Positions 17,653 through 25,886 of a stretch of 34,921 nucleotides of DNA are shown piece after piece (the stretch's first letter is position 1; every line of letters begins with the position of its first letter). Source of the stretch: JAGNZR01 sp051646055 (GTDB lineage Bacteria > Fusobacteriota > Fusobacteriia > Fusobacteriales > Fusobacteriaceae); the NCBI GenBank assembly GCA_051646055.1, contig JBOFCM010000006.1, positions 1 through 34,921 on the forward strand. Reading direction: 5' to 3'. The notes below the pieces were generated by a model. The model saw nothing but the letters and a program-made list of their open reading frames with translations. It made no database searches and was not told the origin of the DNA. The position numbers and the translations under genes are program-made.

Positions 17653-17696
17653 AAAATAAAGATATTTGTTCTATTTACAAGAAATATCTTTATTTT
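17653..17696. repeat. 15-base inverted repeat upstream of the solute-binding protein gene
   Basis: Perfect arms at 17653-17667 and 17682-17696 (core AAAGATATTT/AAATATCTTT within AAAATAAAG.. and ..CTTTATTTT flanks), separated by 14 bases. It ends 8 bases before the GGGGGG ribosome-binding site. It could be an operator or a 5'-leader hairpin; there is no GC core for a terminator. Confidence 0.65.
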
Positions 17697-17726
17697 CCTT
17701 TTAATTAATAAAAAAAATAATTGAAC

Positions 17727-17760
17727 ATAAAAAAAATGAGAGCGCTTTTTCGCTCTCATT
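17727..17760 (-). terminator. Terminator of the XRE regulator gene
   Basis: Minus-strand stem AATGAGAGCG/CGCTCTCATT (17735-17744 with 17751-17760), 6-base loop, followed by a T run, starting 2 bases after the stop codon. Confidence 0.88.
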
Positions 17761-17762
17761 TT

Positions 17763-18020
17763 TTATTTAATAATTAATTCTTTTCCCATTCCATTTACAA
17801 CTCTAGTGATAAACCCTACTCTTGGCTCAACTTCACCTTTTTCAAATTTAGATATAACTTGCTGGGCAACTCCAATTTCCTCAGCAAATTTTGCTTGAGT
17901 TATCTTATTTTTTTTTCTATATGTAATCAGCTCTTCTATCAAAAACTCTTTAAATAGATTTGGTTCCTTAGGGCTTTTACCAATTTTTTCCGCTACTTTA
18001 ATATCCAATTTATTTGACAT
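17763..18020 (-). CDS. Small XRE-family HTH regulator
   Basis: An 85-residue DNA-binding protein, nearly all a helix-turn-helix of the Xre/Cro type: residues about 30-80 include LITYRKKNKITQAKFAEEIG and VAQQVISKFEKGEVEP, where the second block is the recognition helix. The compact form ending GMGKELIIK resembles HigA-type antitoxins, but no toxin-sized partner gene lies next to it, so it is treated as an orphan regulator. The start is ATG 18020 with GGAGGAT in front; a TTG at 18035 is in frame but overlaps this ribosome-binding site. It has a near-consensus promoter and its own terminator. Its targets are unknown; the solute-binding gene downstream is one candidate. Confidence 0.88.
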   Translation of the reverse strand: MSNKLDIKVAEKIGKSPKEPNLFKEFLIEELITYRKKNKITQAKFAEEIGVAQQVISKFEKGEVEPRVGFITRVVNGMGKELIIK

Positions 18021-18073
18021 AACATTATCCTCCAAGTAATTATATTCTGTTTAAAAAACATTTTACAAAGATA

Positions 18074-18102
18074 ATTGTACAGCATTAGCTATGTTATGTC
18101 AA
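18074..18102 (-). promoter_or_regulatory. Promoter of the XRE regulator gene
   Basis: Minus-strand TTGACA (18097-18102), 17-base spacer, TACAAT (18074-18079). The spacer contains an imperfect palindrome around TAGCTA (18085-18092), a possible autoregulatory operator. Confidence 0.82.
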
Positions 18103-18127
18103 GAGAAAATTAAATTTCCTCATTATT

Positions 18128-19054
18128 TTAAATATGTAAAACTTTCTTAATTATATCTGATCTTTGAATCATTCCTACATATTTATTATTCTCTACCACA
18201 TAAAGTCTATTTACACCTTTTTTGACTATTATTGAACAAATTTCCATTATAGGTGTATTTCTATCAATTTGTACTGTCCTGTTCTTTCTAAAAAGTTCCT
18301 TTATGGTAGTAGTTTTTTCTTTTAAAAGATATTCCTCAAAAGGCTCTCCCACTGTCAAAAAATTTAAGTCCTCTAAAAGAGATGTATATTTGGGCATTCC
18401 AAATTCTATAAGTTCACGTTCTGTTATCTCTCCTAAGAAATTATTACTTTTATCAACTACTGGTAGTCCACTTACTTTTTCTAAGATAAGACGCTTTGCA
18501 ACATCTTCCAAAGTTGCGTCTTCACCAAGAGGTACAATATCTGGACTGAGTACATCATCTGCTATTATTCTATGTTCAATTTCTATATTGGCTTCTTCAA
18601 ATCTTTTTATAACTTCATTGCTGGAGGATGATTTTTTAATTTTTTCCAATAGCTCAGAATTTTTTAAAGCCATTTTAGATATAGCGCTCATTGTCTTCAA
18701 TATATTTTTATTCTTCAAAACATCTGAAATTATAAGAACTACAAAATCTACTTTATCTTCTTTATTGGTTCCCGCTATATTCATAGTTAATGGTTTTTTT
18801 AAAAGAGCTATAGAAATTATAAAATCATTAAAATTATCTATTCTAGCATGAGGTATGGCAATTCCAGATCCGATAGCAGTAGAAACCTCTTTTTCTCTTT
18901 TTACAACAGCTTCCCCTATCTCTTTTTCTTTCCCTTTTATATTTTCTTCTGATTTGGAGATTCTTTTTACCATCTCTTTTATTACTTCATCTATACTCTC
19001 TTCTTGTAAGTCCAAAAATATACTTTTTGTATTAAGATAACTGGATAACTTCAT
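18128..19054 (-). CDS. PTS EIIA (fructose/nitrogen type) fused to two CBS domains
   Basis: Residues about 1-145 form a PTS EIIA type-2 domain with the phospho-acceptor motif IGSGIAIPHARID, the active histidine being His69. Residues about 170-305 form a CBS pair (VSGLPVVDKSNNFLGEITERELIEF and VNRLYVVENNKYVGMIQRSDIIKKV read as the two repeats), which in other proteins bind adenine nucleotides. No EIIB or EIIC gene is near, so a regulatory rather than sugar-transport role is likely, perhaps sensing phosphotransfer state and adenylate pools together. The start is ATG 19054 after AAGGAG; the longer in-frame ORF to 19144 runs through the promoter. The protein is 308 aa and its gene is monocistronic. 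Confidence 0.87.
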   Translation of the reverse strand: MKLSSYLNTKSIFLDLQEESIDEVIKEMVKRISKSEENIKGKEKEIGEAVVKREKEVSTAIGSGIAIPHARIDNFNDFIISIALLKKPLTMNIAGTNKEDKVDFVVLIISDVLKNKNILKTMSAISKMALKNSELLEKIKKSSSSNEVIKRFEEANIEIEHRIIADDVLSPDIVPLGEDATLEDVAKRLILEKVSGLPVVDKSNNFLGEITERELIEFGMPKYTSLLEDLNFLTVGEPFEEYLLKEKTTTIKELFRKNRTVQIDRNTPIMEICSIIVKKGVNRLYVVENNKYVGMIQRSDIIKKVLHI

Positions 19055-19085
19055 AATCGCCTGCTCCTTTTTAACTTTATTTCTA

Positions 19086-19114
19086 ATTATAGCTTTATCT
19101 TTCTTTTTTTTCAA
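19086..19114 (-). promoter_or_regulatory. Promoter of the EIIA-CBS gene
   Basis: Minus-strand TTGAAA (19109-19114), 17-base spacer, TATAAT (19086-19091). It abuts the terminator of the upstream opp operon. Confidence 0.82.
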
Positions 19115-19156
19115 GAAAAATTGCTGGACGAAAACTCTTTTCATCCAGCAATTTTT
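19112..19156 (-). terminator. Terminator of the ldcA-opp operon
   Basis: Stem of 13 bases (19116-19128 with 19144-19156; core TTGCTGGA/TCCAGCAA) with a loop that can itself pair GAAAA/TTTTC. On the minus strand the stem ends in a T run. It begins 2 bases after the oppA stop. Confidence 0.88.
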
Positions 19157-19157
19157 A

Positions 19158-20762
19158 CTATTTCTGCTCTATATACGCCTCTTCAAATATCGTATGTCCA
19201 TTTATATTTTTATAAATTCCCTTAATTTTAGGATTTGCAAGATATTGAGCTTGGTAGAAGTAAAGAGGCATGACTGGCATCTCATCCATTATTATTTTTT
19301 CTGCTTTTTTGAAATTTTCCATTCTTAATGTCTGATCATTTGTCTCTCTATTTTCTTTAAGAAGATGATCGTATTCAAGATTGGACCAACGGTTATTTTT
19401 TACGTTATTTTGAGTTTCAAAAATATCCATCATAGTCATTGGATCTGGATAACTTCCTCCCCATCCGTCTGAACCTATATCAAAATTACCAGCATGCATC
19501 TCTCCCCAGTATACTTTAGATTCAAATGTAACTATTTCTACATCTACCCCTAGTTCTTTTTTCCACATATTCTGCATAGCTTGTGCTATATCTTTGTTAG
19601 TTTGGCTAGTGGTTGTTATAAATTTAACTTTAGGGAAGTCTTTTCCTCCTGGATAACCAGCTTGAGCCAACAATTTTTTAGCTTCCTCTGCATTTTCTTT
19701 AAAATGATCTCCCACTATTTCTCTATAATTTTTATCCTGTTGAACTCCATGTTTTATACCTGGCGGAACTATTCCATAAGCTGGTGGATTAGTTGACTGA
19801 AGAATTTTTTCTATTATCACTTTTCTATCTAAAGCCAGCGAAAAAGCAGTCCTTACAAGAGGGTTATTAAAAGGTGCTTTTGATGTGTTAAAATCATAGT
19901 ACATCATTCCTATTCTTTCACTCTTATTCATTTCACCGCTGTTTTCGTAACGCTTTTTGGCATCATTACTAAGATTTTCTGCTACGTCTATTTCTCCATT
20001 CATATAGGCTCCCATTTCTGTTTCTGGAGAATCTATAAACACTATTTCTAGCTCGTCTAGTTTTACATCATCTGCATATAGATAGTTTGGATTTTTTACA
20101 AAGATATATTTTTCCTTTGGTTTAAATTCCTTCACCATAAAAGGTCCGTTAGAAATATAAGTTTTAGCAGTTTTAGTCCAAGGCTCTTTTCCTTCTACAA
20201 CATCTTTTTTCACAGGAAAATACGTAGGAGTAGCAAGAAGCTGTTTAAAATAAGGAACAGGATTTTCAAGGGTTATTTTAAGAGTTGTAGAGTCAATCAC
20301 CTCTATTCCTAATTCTTCTGCCGAAACCTCGCCTTTATTATATTTTTCACTGTTTTTTATAGAATACATCTCGTAGGCTACCCTTGATCCCACTTCTGGA
20401 TTCAATACTCTTTTCCAAGAATATGCGAAGTCTTCTGCAGTTAAAGGTGATCCATCTGACCATTTAAGATTATTTTTCAACTTGATTATATATACTTTTC
20501 CATCTTCTGAAATTTCCATGCTTTCAGCAAGAGCCGGAATAGTTTCATTTTTTGAATTAACTTTGAAAAGTCCTCTGAAAAGGTTTTGCATTACAAGGCT
20601 TCCCCTTGCATAAATATTTGTAGTAGGATCTAACGATTCTGGCTCTGCTGACATTGAATACACTACTTTTTTTCCCTTTTCCTTTTGTTCGTCCTTTCCT
20701 CCGCATCCTATCAAAAATCCTAAAATAACAACCATAATTAAGAATCTAAATTTTCTAACCAT
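19158..20762 (-). CDS. oppA: Oligopeptide ABC transporter substrate-binding lipoprotein
   Basis: Family-5 solute-binding protein delivering peptides to the OppBCDF importer encoded just upstream. The lipobox FLIGC places the lipidated cysteine at residue 20. OppA hallmarks are visible: SAEPESLDPTTNIYARGS, LKWSDGSPLTAEDFAYSWKR, NGPFMVKEF and, near the end, GSDGWGGSYPDPMTMMDIF. These resemble OppA/MppA more than DppA. MppA-type members carry murein tripeptide, which is of interest next to ldcA, but specificity cannot be read here. The ATG follows GGGAGGA, 19 bases after oppF. At 534 aa it is normal. It is the last gene of the operon and is followed by a strong terminator. Confidence 0.93.
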   Translation of the reverse strand: MVRKFRFLIMVVILGFLIGCGGKDEQKEKGKKVVYSMSAEPESLDPTTNIYARGSLVMQNLFRGLFKVNSKNETIPALAESMEISEDGKVYIIKLKNNLKWSDGSPLTAEDFAYSWKRVLNPEVGSRVAYEMYSIKNSEKYNKGEVSAEELGIEVIDSTTLKITLENPVPYFKQLLATPTYFPVKKDVVEGKEPWTKTAKTYISNGPFMVKEFKPKEKYIFVKNPNYLYADDVKLDELEIVFIDSPETEMGAYMNGEIDVAENLSNDAKKRYENSGEMNKSERIGMMYYDFNTSKAPFNNPLVRTAFSLALDRKVIIEKILQSTNPPAYGIVPPGIKHGVQQDKNYREIVGDHFKENAEEAKKLLAQAGYPGGKDFPKVKFITTTSQTNKDIAQAMQNMWKKELGVDVEIVTFESKVYWGEMHAGNFDIGSDGWGGSYPDPMTMMDIFETQNNVKNNRWSNLEYDHLLKENRETNDQTLRMENFKKAEKIIMDEMPVMPLYFYQAQYLANPKIKGIYKNINGHTIFEEAYIEQK

Positions 20763-20781
20763 ATTTCCTCCCTTGATTTTT

Positions 20782-21759
20782 TTATATTTTAACCTTGTGG
20801 CAGGCTACCATATGCTTTTCATTTCCTAATAACTTAGGTTTTTCTTCTTTGCAAATTTCCATCACATATCTACATCTAGTTCTGAAAGGACATCCAGATG
20901 GTGGATTTATAGGATTTGGCACATCCCCTTGCAATATTATTCTTTTACTCCCAGCACTTTTAATAGGATCAGGAATAGGCACTGCAGACATTAGCGATTG
21001 TGTATACGGGTGTAACATATTCCCATATATTTCTTCTGCATCTCCCACTTCAACTAAATCTCCAAGGTACATGACTCCGACTCTGTGAGATATGTGTCTT
21101 ACCATTGAAAGATCGTGGGATATAAACAGATAGGTTAATCCCAATTTTTCTTGAAGTTCTTCTAATATATTTATAACTTGAGCTTGAATAGATACGTCTA
21201 AAGCTGATATTGGCTCATCACAGACTATAAACTCAGGATTTAATGCCAAGGCTCTAGCTATGCCTATTCTCTGCCTCTGGCCTCCTGAAAATTCATGGGG
21301 ATATCTATTAATATGCTCACCTTTAAGTCCAACCATTCTTAACAGTTCTTTTACTCTGTCTAAAATTTTATTTTCAGATAATACACCATGAAGTTTTAGT
21401 GGTGCTGCTATAATCTGCCCCACTGTCATACGAGGATCTAGAGACGAGTACGAATCTTGAAATATCATTCCCATCTTTTGTCTGTAGGGCATCAACTCTT
21501 TTCTATCTAATTTTTCAATATTCTTTCCTTCAAAAATTATTTCTCCACCACTGAGTTCGTAAAGCCTAGTTATACACCTACCAACTGTTGTTTTCCCACA
21601 CCCTGATTCTCCTACCAATCCAAAGGTTTCCCCTTTTTTTATTGTAAAACTAACGTCATTTACTGCTTTCAGCACTTTCTCTTTCTGAAAAAAAGTTTTT
21701 TTTCCCATTCTAAAATATTTTTTTAGATTCTTAACTTCTAAAATTATTTTTTTCTCCAT
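20782..21759 (-). CDS. oppF: Oligopeptide ABC transporter ATP-binding protein OppF
   Basis: Cytoplasmic ATPase subunit of the peptide importer. Walker A is GESGCGKT (50-57), the Q loop is in MIFQDSYSSLDP, the ABC signature is FSGGQRQR (157-164), Walker B is IVCDEP (178-183), and the H loop is in FISHDLS. The C-terminal oligopeptide-transporter extension has the cysteine pattern GCPFRTRC..C..C, which in related dipeptide ATPases is linked to an iron-sulfur cluster. At 325 aa it is typical. Its ATG overlaps the oppD stop as TAATG, so the two ATPases are likely translated in balance. Confidence 0.95.
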   Translation of the reverse strand: MEKKIILEVKNLKKYFRMGKKTFFQKEKVLKAVNDVSFTIKKGETFGLVGESGCGKTTVGRCITRLYELSGGEIIFEGKNIEKLDRKELMPYRQKMGMIFQDSYSSLDPRMTVGQIIAAPLKLHGVLSENKILDRVKELLRMVGLKGEHINRYPHEFSGGQRQRIGIARALALNPEFIVCDEPISALDVSIQAQVINILEELQEKLGLTYLFISHDLSMVRHISHRVGVMYLGDLVEVGDAEEIYGNMLHPYTQSLMSAVPIPDPIKSAGSKRIILQGDVPNPINPPSGCPFRTRCRYVMEICKEEKPKLLGNEKHMVACHKVKI

Positions 21760-22760
21760 TATCTTTCTCCCTCTCTTTTCTCATCTTTAGGCATAGAAGG
21801 ATGAAGCATCCAGCAAGCAGAACTATGAGTTTTCGAAAGTGTTTTCAATCCCGGTATATATTCTTGACATATTTTCATTCCATGAGCACATCTTGGAGTA
21901 AAAGGACACCCTTTAGGAGGATTTAAAAGATCCGGAGGTGACCCTGGTATTGGTACCAGCTTATCCTTTTTTTTCCCTTCACATTTTGGAATGGAATTTA
22001 AAAGACCCCATGTATATGGATGCTTTGAATTATAAAAAATATCCTCTTTACTTCCTTTTTCCACCACTGTTCCCCCGTACATAACAACTATTTTTTCACA
22101 CATATTGGCTATAACTCCTAAATCATGAGTTATTAAAATTATAGAAGTCTCTGTTTTTTCCTTAAGAGTTTTCATAAGATCCAATATCTGAGCTTGAATA
22201 GTTACATCTAAAGCCGTAGTAGGTTCGTCTGCTATAAGAAGTTTTGGATTGCAACTCATAGCCATAGCTATCATAACACGTTGCCTCATTCCCCCAGAAA
22301 GTTCATGAGGATACTGATTCATACGACTTTCTGGACTTGAAATTTCAACCATCTCAAGCATTTTTAATGCTTTTTTTTCCGCATCTTTTTTAGAAATTTT
22401 GTTATGCAATCTTATAGCTTCTGTAATCTGATTTCCCACAGTAAAAAGAGGGTTTAGAGAAGACATGGGATCTTGAAATATCATTCCTATCTCTCCTCCT
22501 GATATTTTTCTCATCTCATCCTCTCTCTTATCAAGTAGATTTTCACCATTAAATTTTAATTCATCTGCATCAACTGAGCTATTCTCTTCTAAAAGTCCCA
22601 TGATAGAAAGCATCGTAACGCTTTTCCCACTTCCAGACTCTCCTACAATTCCTAAACTTTCTCCTTTCCCCAAAGAGATGTCGACGCCTCTTACTGCTTG
22701 AACCATCCCCGCATCAATAAAGAAATTTGTTTTTAAATTTTTTACTTTTAACAGTTCCAT
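21759..22760 (-). CDS. oppD: Oligopeptide ABC transporter ATP-binding protein OppD
   Basis: Second ATPase subunit of the importer. Walker A is GESGSGKS (40-47), the signature is LSGGMRQR (154-161), and Walker B is LIADEP (175-180) followed by TTALD. The C-terminal extension carries GCPFTPRC..C..C as in OppF. The 333 aa length fits the family. GGGGAT lies before the ATG, 9 bases after the oppC stop. OppD and OppF normally form a heterodimer on the OppB/OppC membrane pair. Confidence 0.95.
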   Translation of the reverse strand: MELLKVKNLKTNFFIDAGMVQAVRGVDISLGKGESLGIVGESGSGKSVTMLSIMGLLEENSSVDADELKFNGENLLDKREDEMRKISGGEIGMIFQDPMSSLNPLFTVGNQITEAIRLHNKISKKDAEKKALKMLEMVEISSPESRMNQYPHELSGGMRQRVMIAMAMSCNPKLLIADEPTTALDVTIQAQILDLMKTLKEKTETSIILITHDLGVIANMCEKIVVMYGGTVVEKGSKEDIFYNSKHPYTWGLLNSIPKCEGKKKDKLVPIPGSPPDLLNPPKGCPFTPRCAHGMKICQEYIPGLKTLSKTHSSACWMLHPSMPKDEKREGER

Positions 22761-22769
22761 TTTTATCCC

Positions 22770-23723
22770 CTATTTTCTAAGTTTTGGATCTAAGGCATCT
22801 CGAAGCCCGTCCCCTATGAAGTTTAGTGCAAATATAGTTATACTAATAGCCATAGCAGGAAAAAACATCTGATATGGGTGTGTAAATAATGCCGGTATTG
22901 CGTCATTAGCTAAAGTCCCCCAACTGGCCATAGGAACCTGTATCCCTATTCCTAAAAAGCTCAAAAAAGCTTCGGAAAATATAGCTTGTGGAATAAGAAA
23001 AGTAACTGTAACTATAATTGGTCCCATGCTGTTAGGGATAAGGTGTTTTCTTAAAATTCCCCAATCAGATTCTCCTATTATACGAGCCGCCATAACAAAC
23101 TCCTGATGTTTAAGAGTAAGAATTTGAGATCTTACCATCCTTGCTGTTCTTATCCAGTAAGTCATACATAGAGCTATTAAAATACTTGTTACAGAATTCC
23201 CCAAATACATCATTATAAGAATTATATATAGAAGGGATGGAATTCCTGTTATAATATCCACTATTCTCATCATTACCATATCTATTTTTCCACCAAAATA
23301 GCCCGATACACCTCCATAAATCACTCCTATCACAAGATTTATAGCTGCTGCTGCAAATCCTATTGTAAGACTTATTCTTGCTCCATAAAGAGTTCTTACA
23401 AATATATCTCTCCCAAATTTATCTGTTCCAAAAAAATGTTTTATTGAAGGAGATTGGTGCTGATTCATAATATCTTGTCCATCATAGGTATATTGAGAGA
23501 ATAAAGGTCCAAATATAGCTAAAAGTACCATAATTAAAATTACTCCAAGTCCAATAAGAGCTAGTTTATCTTTACTAAATCTTGACCATGAATCCTCTAA
23601 ATACGATCTACTTTTTCTTTTTATTTCTTCACTATATTTATCCCTTTCCTCTAATTTTTCAAACATTTCAACGGGAATATGCAGGGTATCTATCGTGTAT
23701 TTTGTTTCTCTTTCTGTCTCCAT
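22770..23723 (-). CDS. oppC: Oligopeptide ABC transporter permease OppC
   Basis: Inner-membrane permease subunit. A cytoplasmic N-terminal tail of about 50 residues (YLEDSWSRFSKDKLALIGLG marks the OppC_N region) precedes the first membrane segment; the typical FGTDKFGRDIFVRTLYGAR follows, then the BPD_transp_1 domain with the ATPase-coupling (EAA-like) region around FVMAARIIGESDWGILRKHL. It ends GDGLRDALDPKLRK, the usual OppC/DppC C-terminus. The 317 aa length is normal. GGGGAG precedes the ATG, 11 bases after oppB. Confidence 0.95.
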   Translation of the reverse strand: METERETKYTIDTLHIPVEMFEKLEERDKYSEEIKRKSRSYLEDSWSRFSKDKLALIGLGVILIMVLLAIFGPLFSQYTYDGQDIMNQHQSPSIKHFFGTDKFGRDIFVRTLYGARISLTIGFAAAAINLVIGVIYGGVSGYFGGKIDMVMMRIVDIITGIPSLLYIILIMMYLGNSVTSILIALCMTYWIRTARMVRSQILTLKHQEFVMAARIIGESDWGILRKHLIPNSMGPIIVTVTFLIPQAIFSEAFLSFLGIGIQVPMASWGTLANDAIPALFTHPYQMFFPAMAISITIFALNFIGDGLRDALDPKLRK

Positions 23724-23734
23724 TTTCTCCCCTT

Positions 23735-24661
23735 TTACTCATCTATTTTTATTCTCGGATCTATAACTGCATAGAGTAAGTCTACTAAAATATTGGTAAC
23801 TATTATTATCCCACCAAAAAATATTGTAAGTCCTATTATTATGGAATAATCTCTATCATTAATTCCTGTAACAAATTCTCGACCTATTCCCGGTATAGCA
23901 AAGAGCCTTTCTATTACAAAGCTACCTGTAAGAAGAGCCGCTACCAAGGGAACAACATAAGTTACTACTGGGATTACTGAATTTCTTAATGCATGTTTCA
24001 TTATTACAAAAAACTCGTGAACACCTTTTGCTCTTGCGGTTCTTATATAATCTTGCCTCATCACTTCTAGCATACTGGATCTCATGAGCCTTGCGATATA
24101 GGAAATAGGCCCCAAAGTTAATCCAAATACTGGAAGAACATAACTTTTTATAGAATTAAGTCCATAAACTGGAAACCAACGAAGTTTTATAGAAAAGAAA
24201 AACATAAGAAGGACCGCTACCACAAAATTTGGAATAGCTATTCCTACTGTAGCGATTATCATAGATGTCCAATCCTGCCATTTTCCCCTTTTAACTGCCG
24301 AAATAACCCCCAGAGGAATTCCTATTAATATGGAAAAGATTACTGCAACTATTCCCACCTTGGCAGAAATGGGAAAACCTCTCTCTATCATTTCATTTAC
24401 AGATGTGTCTTCCTGTTTAAAGGAAATCCCTAGATCTCCACGAGCTATTCCTTTTAAATAATTTAAATATTGTTCATGAACAGGTTTATCCAGACCATAT
24501 TTTTCCTCTAAACGTTCAATTATCGCCTGTGGCATATTTCTTTCTTCTGCCGGACTAAAAGGTCCCCCTGGAACTGAATGCATAAGAAAAAATGTTATGG
24601 TAATCAGGGTAAAAAGGGATAACATCCCTGCAACTATCCTTTTTATAATATAATGTAGCAC
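23735..24661 (-). CDS. oppB: Oligopeptide ABC transporter permease OppB
   Basis: Inner-membrane permease that pairs with OppC. It begins with the family's IIKRIVAGMLSLFTLITITF membrane segment and HSVPGGPF, contains YLKGIARGDLGISFKQ, and has the coupling region YIRTARAKGVHEFFVIMKHA that contacts the ATPases. It ends LVDLLYAVIDPRIKI, standard for OppB/DppB. About six membrane segments are visible. The start codon is GTG at 24661, with GGAGG 6 bases upstream. It lies 15 bases after ldcA, so both belong to one transcript. Confidence 0.95.
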   Translation of the reverse strand: MLHYIIKRIVAGMLSLFTLITITFFLMHSVPGGPFSPAEERNMPQAIIERLEEKYGLDKPVHEQYLNYLKGIARGDLGISFKQEDTSVNEMIERGFPISAKVGIVAVIFSILIGIPLGVISAVKRGKWQDWTSMIIATVGIAIPNFVVAVLLMFFFSIKLRWFPVYGLNSIKSYVLPVFGLTLGPISYIARLMRSSMLEVMRQDYIRTARAKGVHEFFVIMKHALRNSVIPVVTYVVPLVAALLTGSFVIERLFAIPGIGREFVTGINDRDYSIIIGLTIFFGGIIIVTNILVDLLYAVIDPRIKIDE

Positions 24662-24676
24662 CTAGTACCTCCATTT

Positions 24677-25606
24677 TTAATTTATTATTTCTAAACTTCC
24701 ACATTTCGTATCTATATTTACTATTTTTCCAAGTGGAAGAGTCATTGTTGGCAGACAATGACCCGCAGCAAGATTTTTTATTACCGGTTTTCCCGATGAA
24801 AGCACAGTGTCTGCAATAACTTCTTCTAGACTCAGACTTCTTTCAGGATTTTTAGCTTCACAGTTGGTAAATGCACCCAAGATTATTCCTGCTGCTTCTT
24901 GAAATTTCCCGGCTAGCCTAAGTTGAGTAAGCATTCTATCTATTCTATAGGGTTCTTCATCTATATCCTCTAAAAAAAGTATCTTTCCTTTGGTATCTAT
25001 TTCATATGGTGTCCCCATGAGAGAAGCTATCAAGGTTAGATTTCCTCCAATTAATTCTCCTTGGGCTTTTCCATGAACTAAAGTTATCAGCTTCTGCTCC
25101 TCTGGATTTTCAATTAGTTTTTCATTTTCTAAAAAATTTTCTCTCTCCATTATGTTATTTAAAAAACTTTTCAAAGTGTATTCATCTACAATTTTATAGA
25201 ATTCCGTAGAAGGCATGGGAGAGTGATATGTAATAAGATTCGATTTTTGATTAAAAGCTAGATGAAGTGCAGTTATGTCACTATATCCTATAAAAATCTT
25301 AGGATTCCTTTTCACTACTTCATAATCTATCAAATCTAAAATTCTCGGAGCTCCATACCCTCCTCTCATGCAAAATATTCCCGATATTGTTTCATCACTA
25401 AAAAATTTATTTAAATCACTTGCTCTCAGCTGATCACTCCCAGAAAGATATCCATATTCTCCATTACAGCTCTCTCCTACTATGGGTTCTAATCCTAATT
25501 TTTTTACAAACTCAATTCCCTCTCTCAATCTATCTTTAGAAATAGCTCCCGAGGTACCTACCAGAGCAACTTTATCACCTTTTTTTATTTTTTTTGCTTC
25601 TATCAT
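24677..25606 (-). CDS. ldcA: Murein LD-carboxypeptidase (peptidase S66)
   Basis: Serine carboxypeptidase that in characterised members removes D-Ala from the L-centre of tetrapeptide stems during peptidoglycan recycling. The S66 triad is visible: Ser109 in GYSD, Glu213 in LFLEDIDEEPYRIDRML and His283 in AAGHCLPTMTLPLG. Length (309 aa) fits. No signal peptide is seen, so it should act in the cytoplasm on imported peptides, which suits its place as first gene of an operon with a full Opp importer. AAGGTGG precedes the ATG. The transcript begins with a lysine riboswitch. MccF-like immunity proteins share the fold, so a function on other peptide conjugates is the main alternative. Confidence 0.9.
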   Translation of the reverse strand: MIEAKKIKKGDKVALVGTSGAISKDRLREGIEFVKKLGLEPIVGESCNGEYGYLSGSDQLRASDLNKFFSDETISGIFCMRGGYGAPRILDLIDYEVVKRNPKIFIGYSDITALHLAFNQKSNLITYHSPMPSTEFYKIVDEYTLKSFLNNIMERENFLENEKLIENPEEQKLITLVHGKAQGELIGGNLTLIASLMGTPYEIDTKGKILFLEDIDEEPYRIDRMLTQLRLAGKFQEAAGIILGAFTNCEAKNPERSLSLEEVIADTVLSSGKPVIKNLAAGHCLPTMTLPLGKIVNIDTKCGSLEIIN

Positions 25607-25807
25607 GATTTCCCACCTTTGTTTCTTTTTTACACTCTCCTATTTTACCTCTATAACTTTGAATATTCCATCATCATTTTATTTTTTTTTATGTTCAATT
25701 TTTGTATAAATAAAATCAACAATTAAATATAGTTTTAAAATTAATTTTGTTCTTTATTTTAGAATAATTATATCCTTAAAAATCCCTCCTTTTTAAATTT
25801 TATTGAA

Positions 25808-25847
25808 ATAAAAAAAACCTTTCAAGAAGTTTATTCTTGAAAGGTTT
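25808..25847 (-). terminator. Riboswitch terminator upstream of ldcA
   Basis: Minus-strand stem of 14 bases (25815-25828 with 25834-25847; core AAACCTTTCAAG/CTTGAAAGGTTT), 5-base loop, then eight T. It lies 40 bases after the lysine aptamer and 200 bases before ldcA, so it is the expression platform. A partial alternative pairing of its 5' arm with the CAAAGTTT around 25871-25881 could be the antiterminator, but this is weak. Confidence 0.9.
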
Positions 25848-25886
25848 AAGTATAACTAAAAAAATAGTTAAAAAAACTTTGTCCCT

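Noticed and set aside
17634..17759. N-terminal extension of the solute-binding protein to 17759
   Set aside because: The extra 42 residues would begin in the XRE terminator hairpin and would bury the lipoprotein signal; the ATG at 17633 has a GGGGGG ribosome-binding site.
17763..18020. Complete toxin-antitoxin module at the XRE gene
   Set aside because: No toxin-sized ORF lies on either side; the neighbours have independent promoters and known folds.
18222..18851. 209-codon plus-strand ORF
   Set aside because: It lies entirely antisense to the EIIA-CBS gene, has no ribosome-binding site or recognisable motif, and its Ser/Phe/Ile-rich composition is that of an antisense frame.
19055..19144. 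EIIA-CBS gene starting at 19144
   Set aside because: The extension runs through the opp terminator and the gene's own promoter; ATG 19054 has AAGGAG and gives a normal EIIA N-terminus.
24555..24758. 67-codon minus-strand ORF across the ldcA-oppB junction
   Set aside because: It overlaps both well-supported genes in another frame and has no recognisable features.
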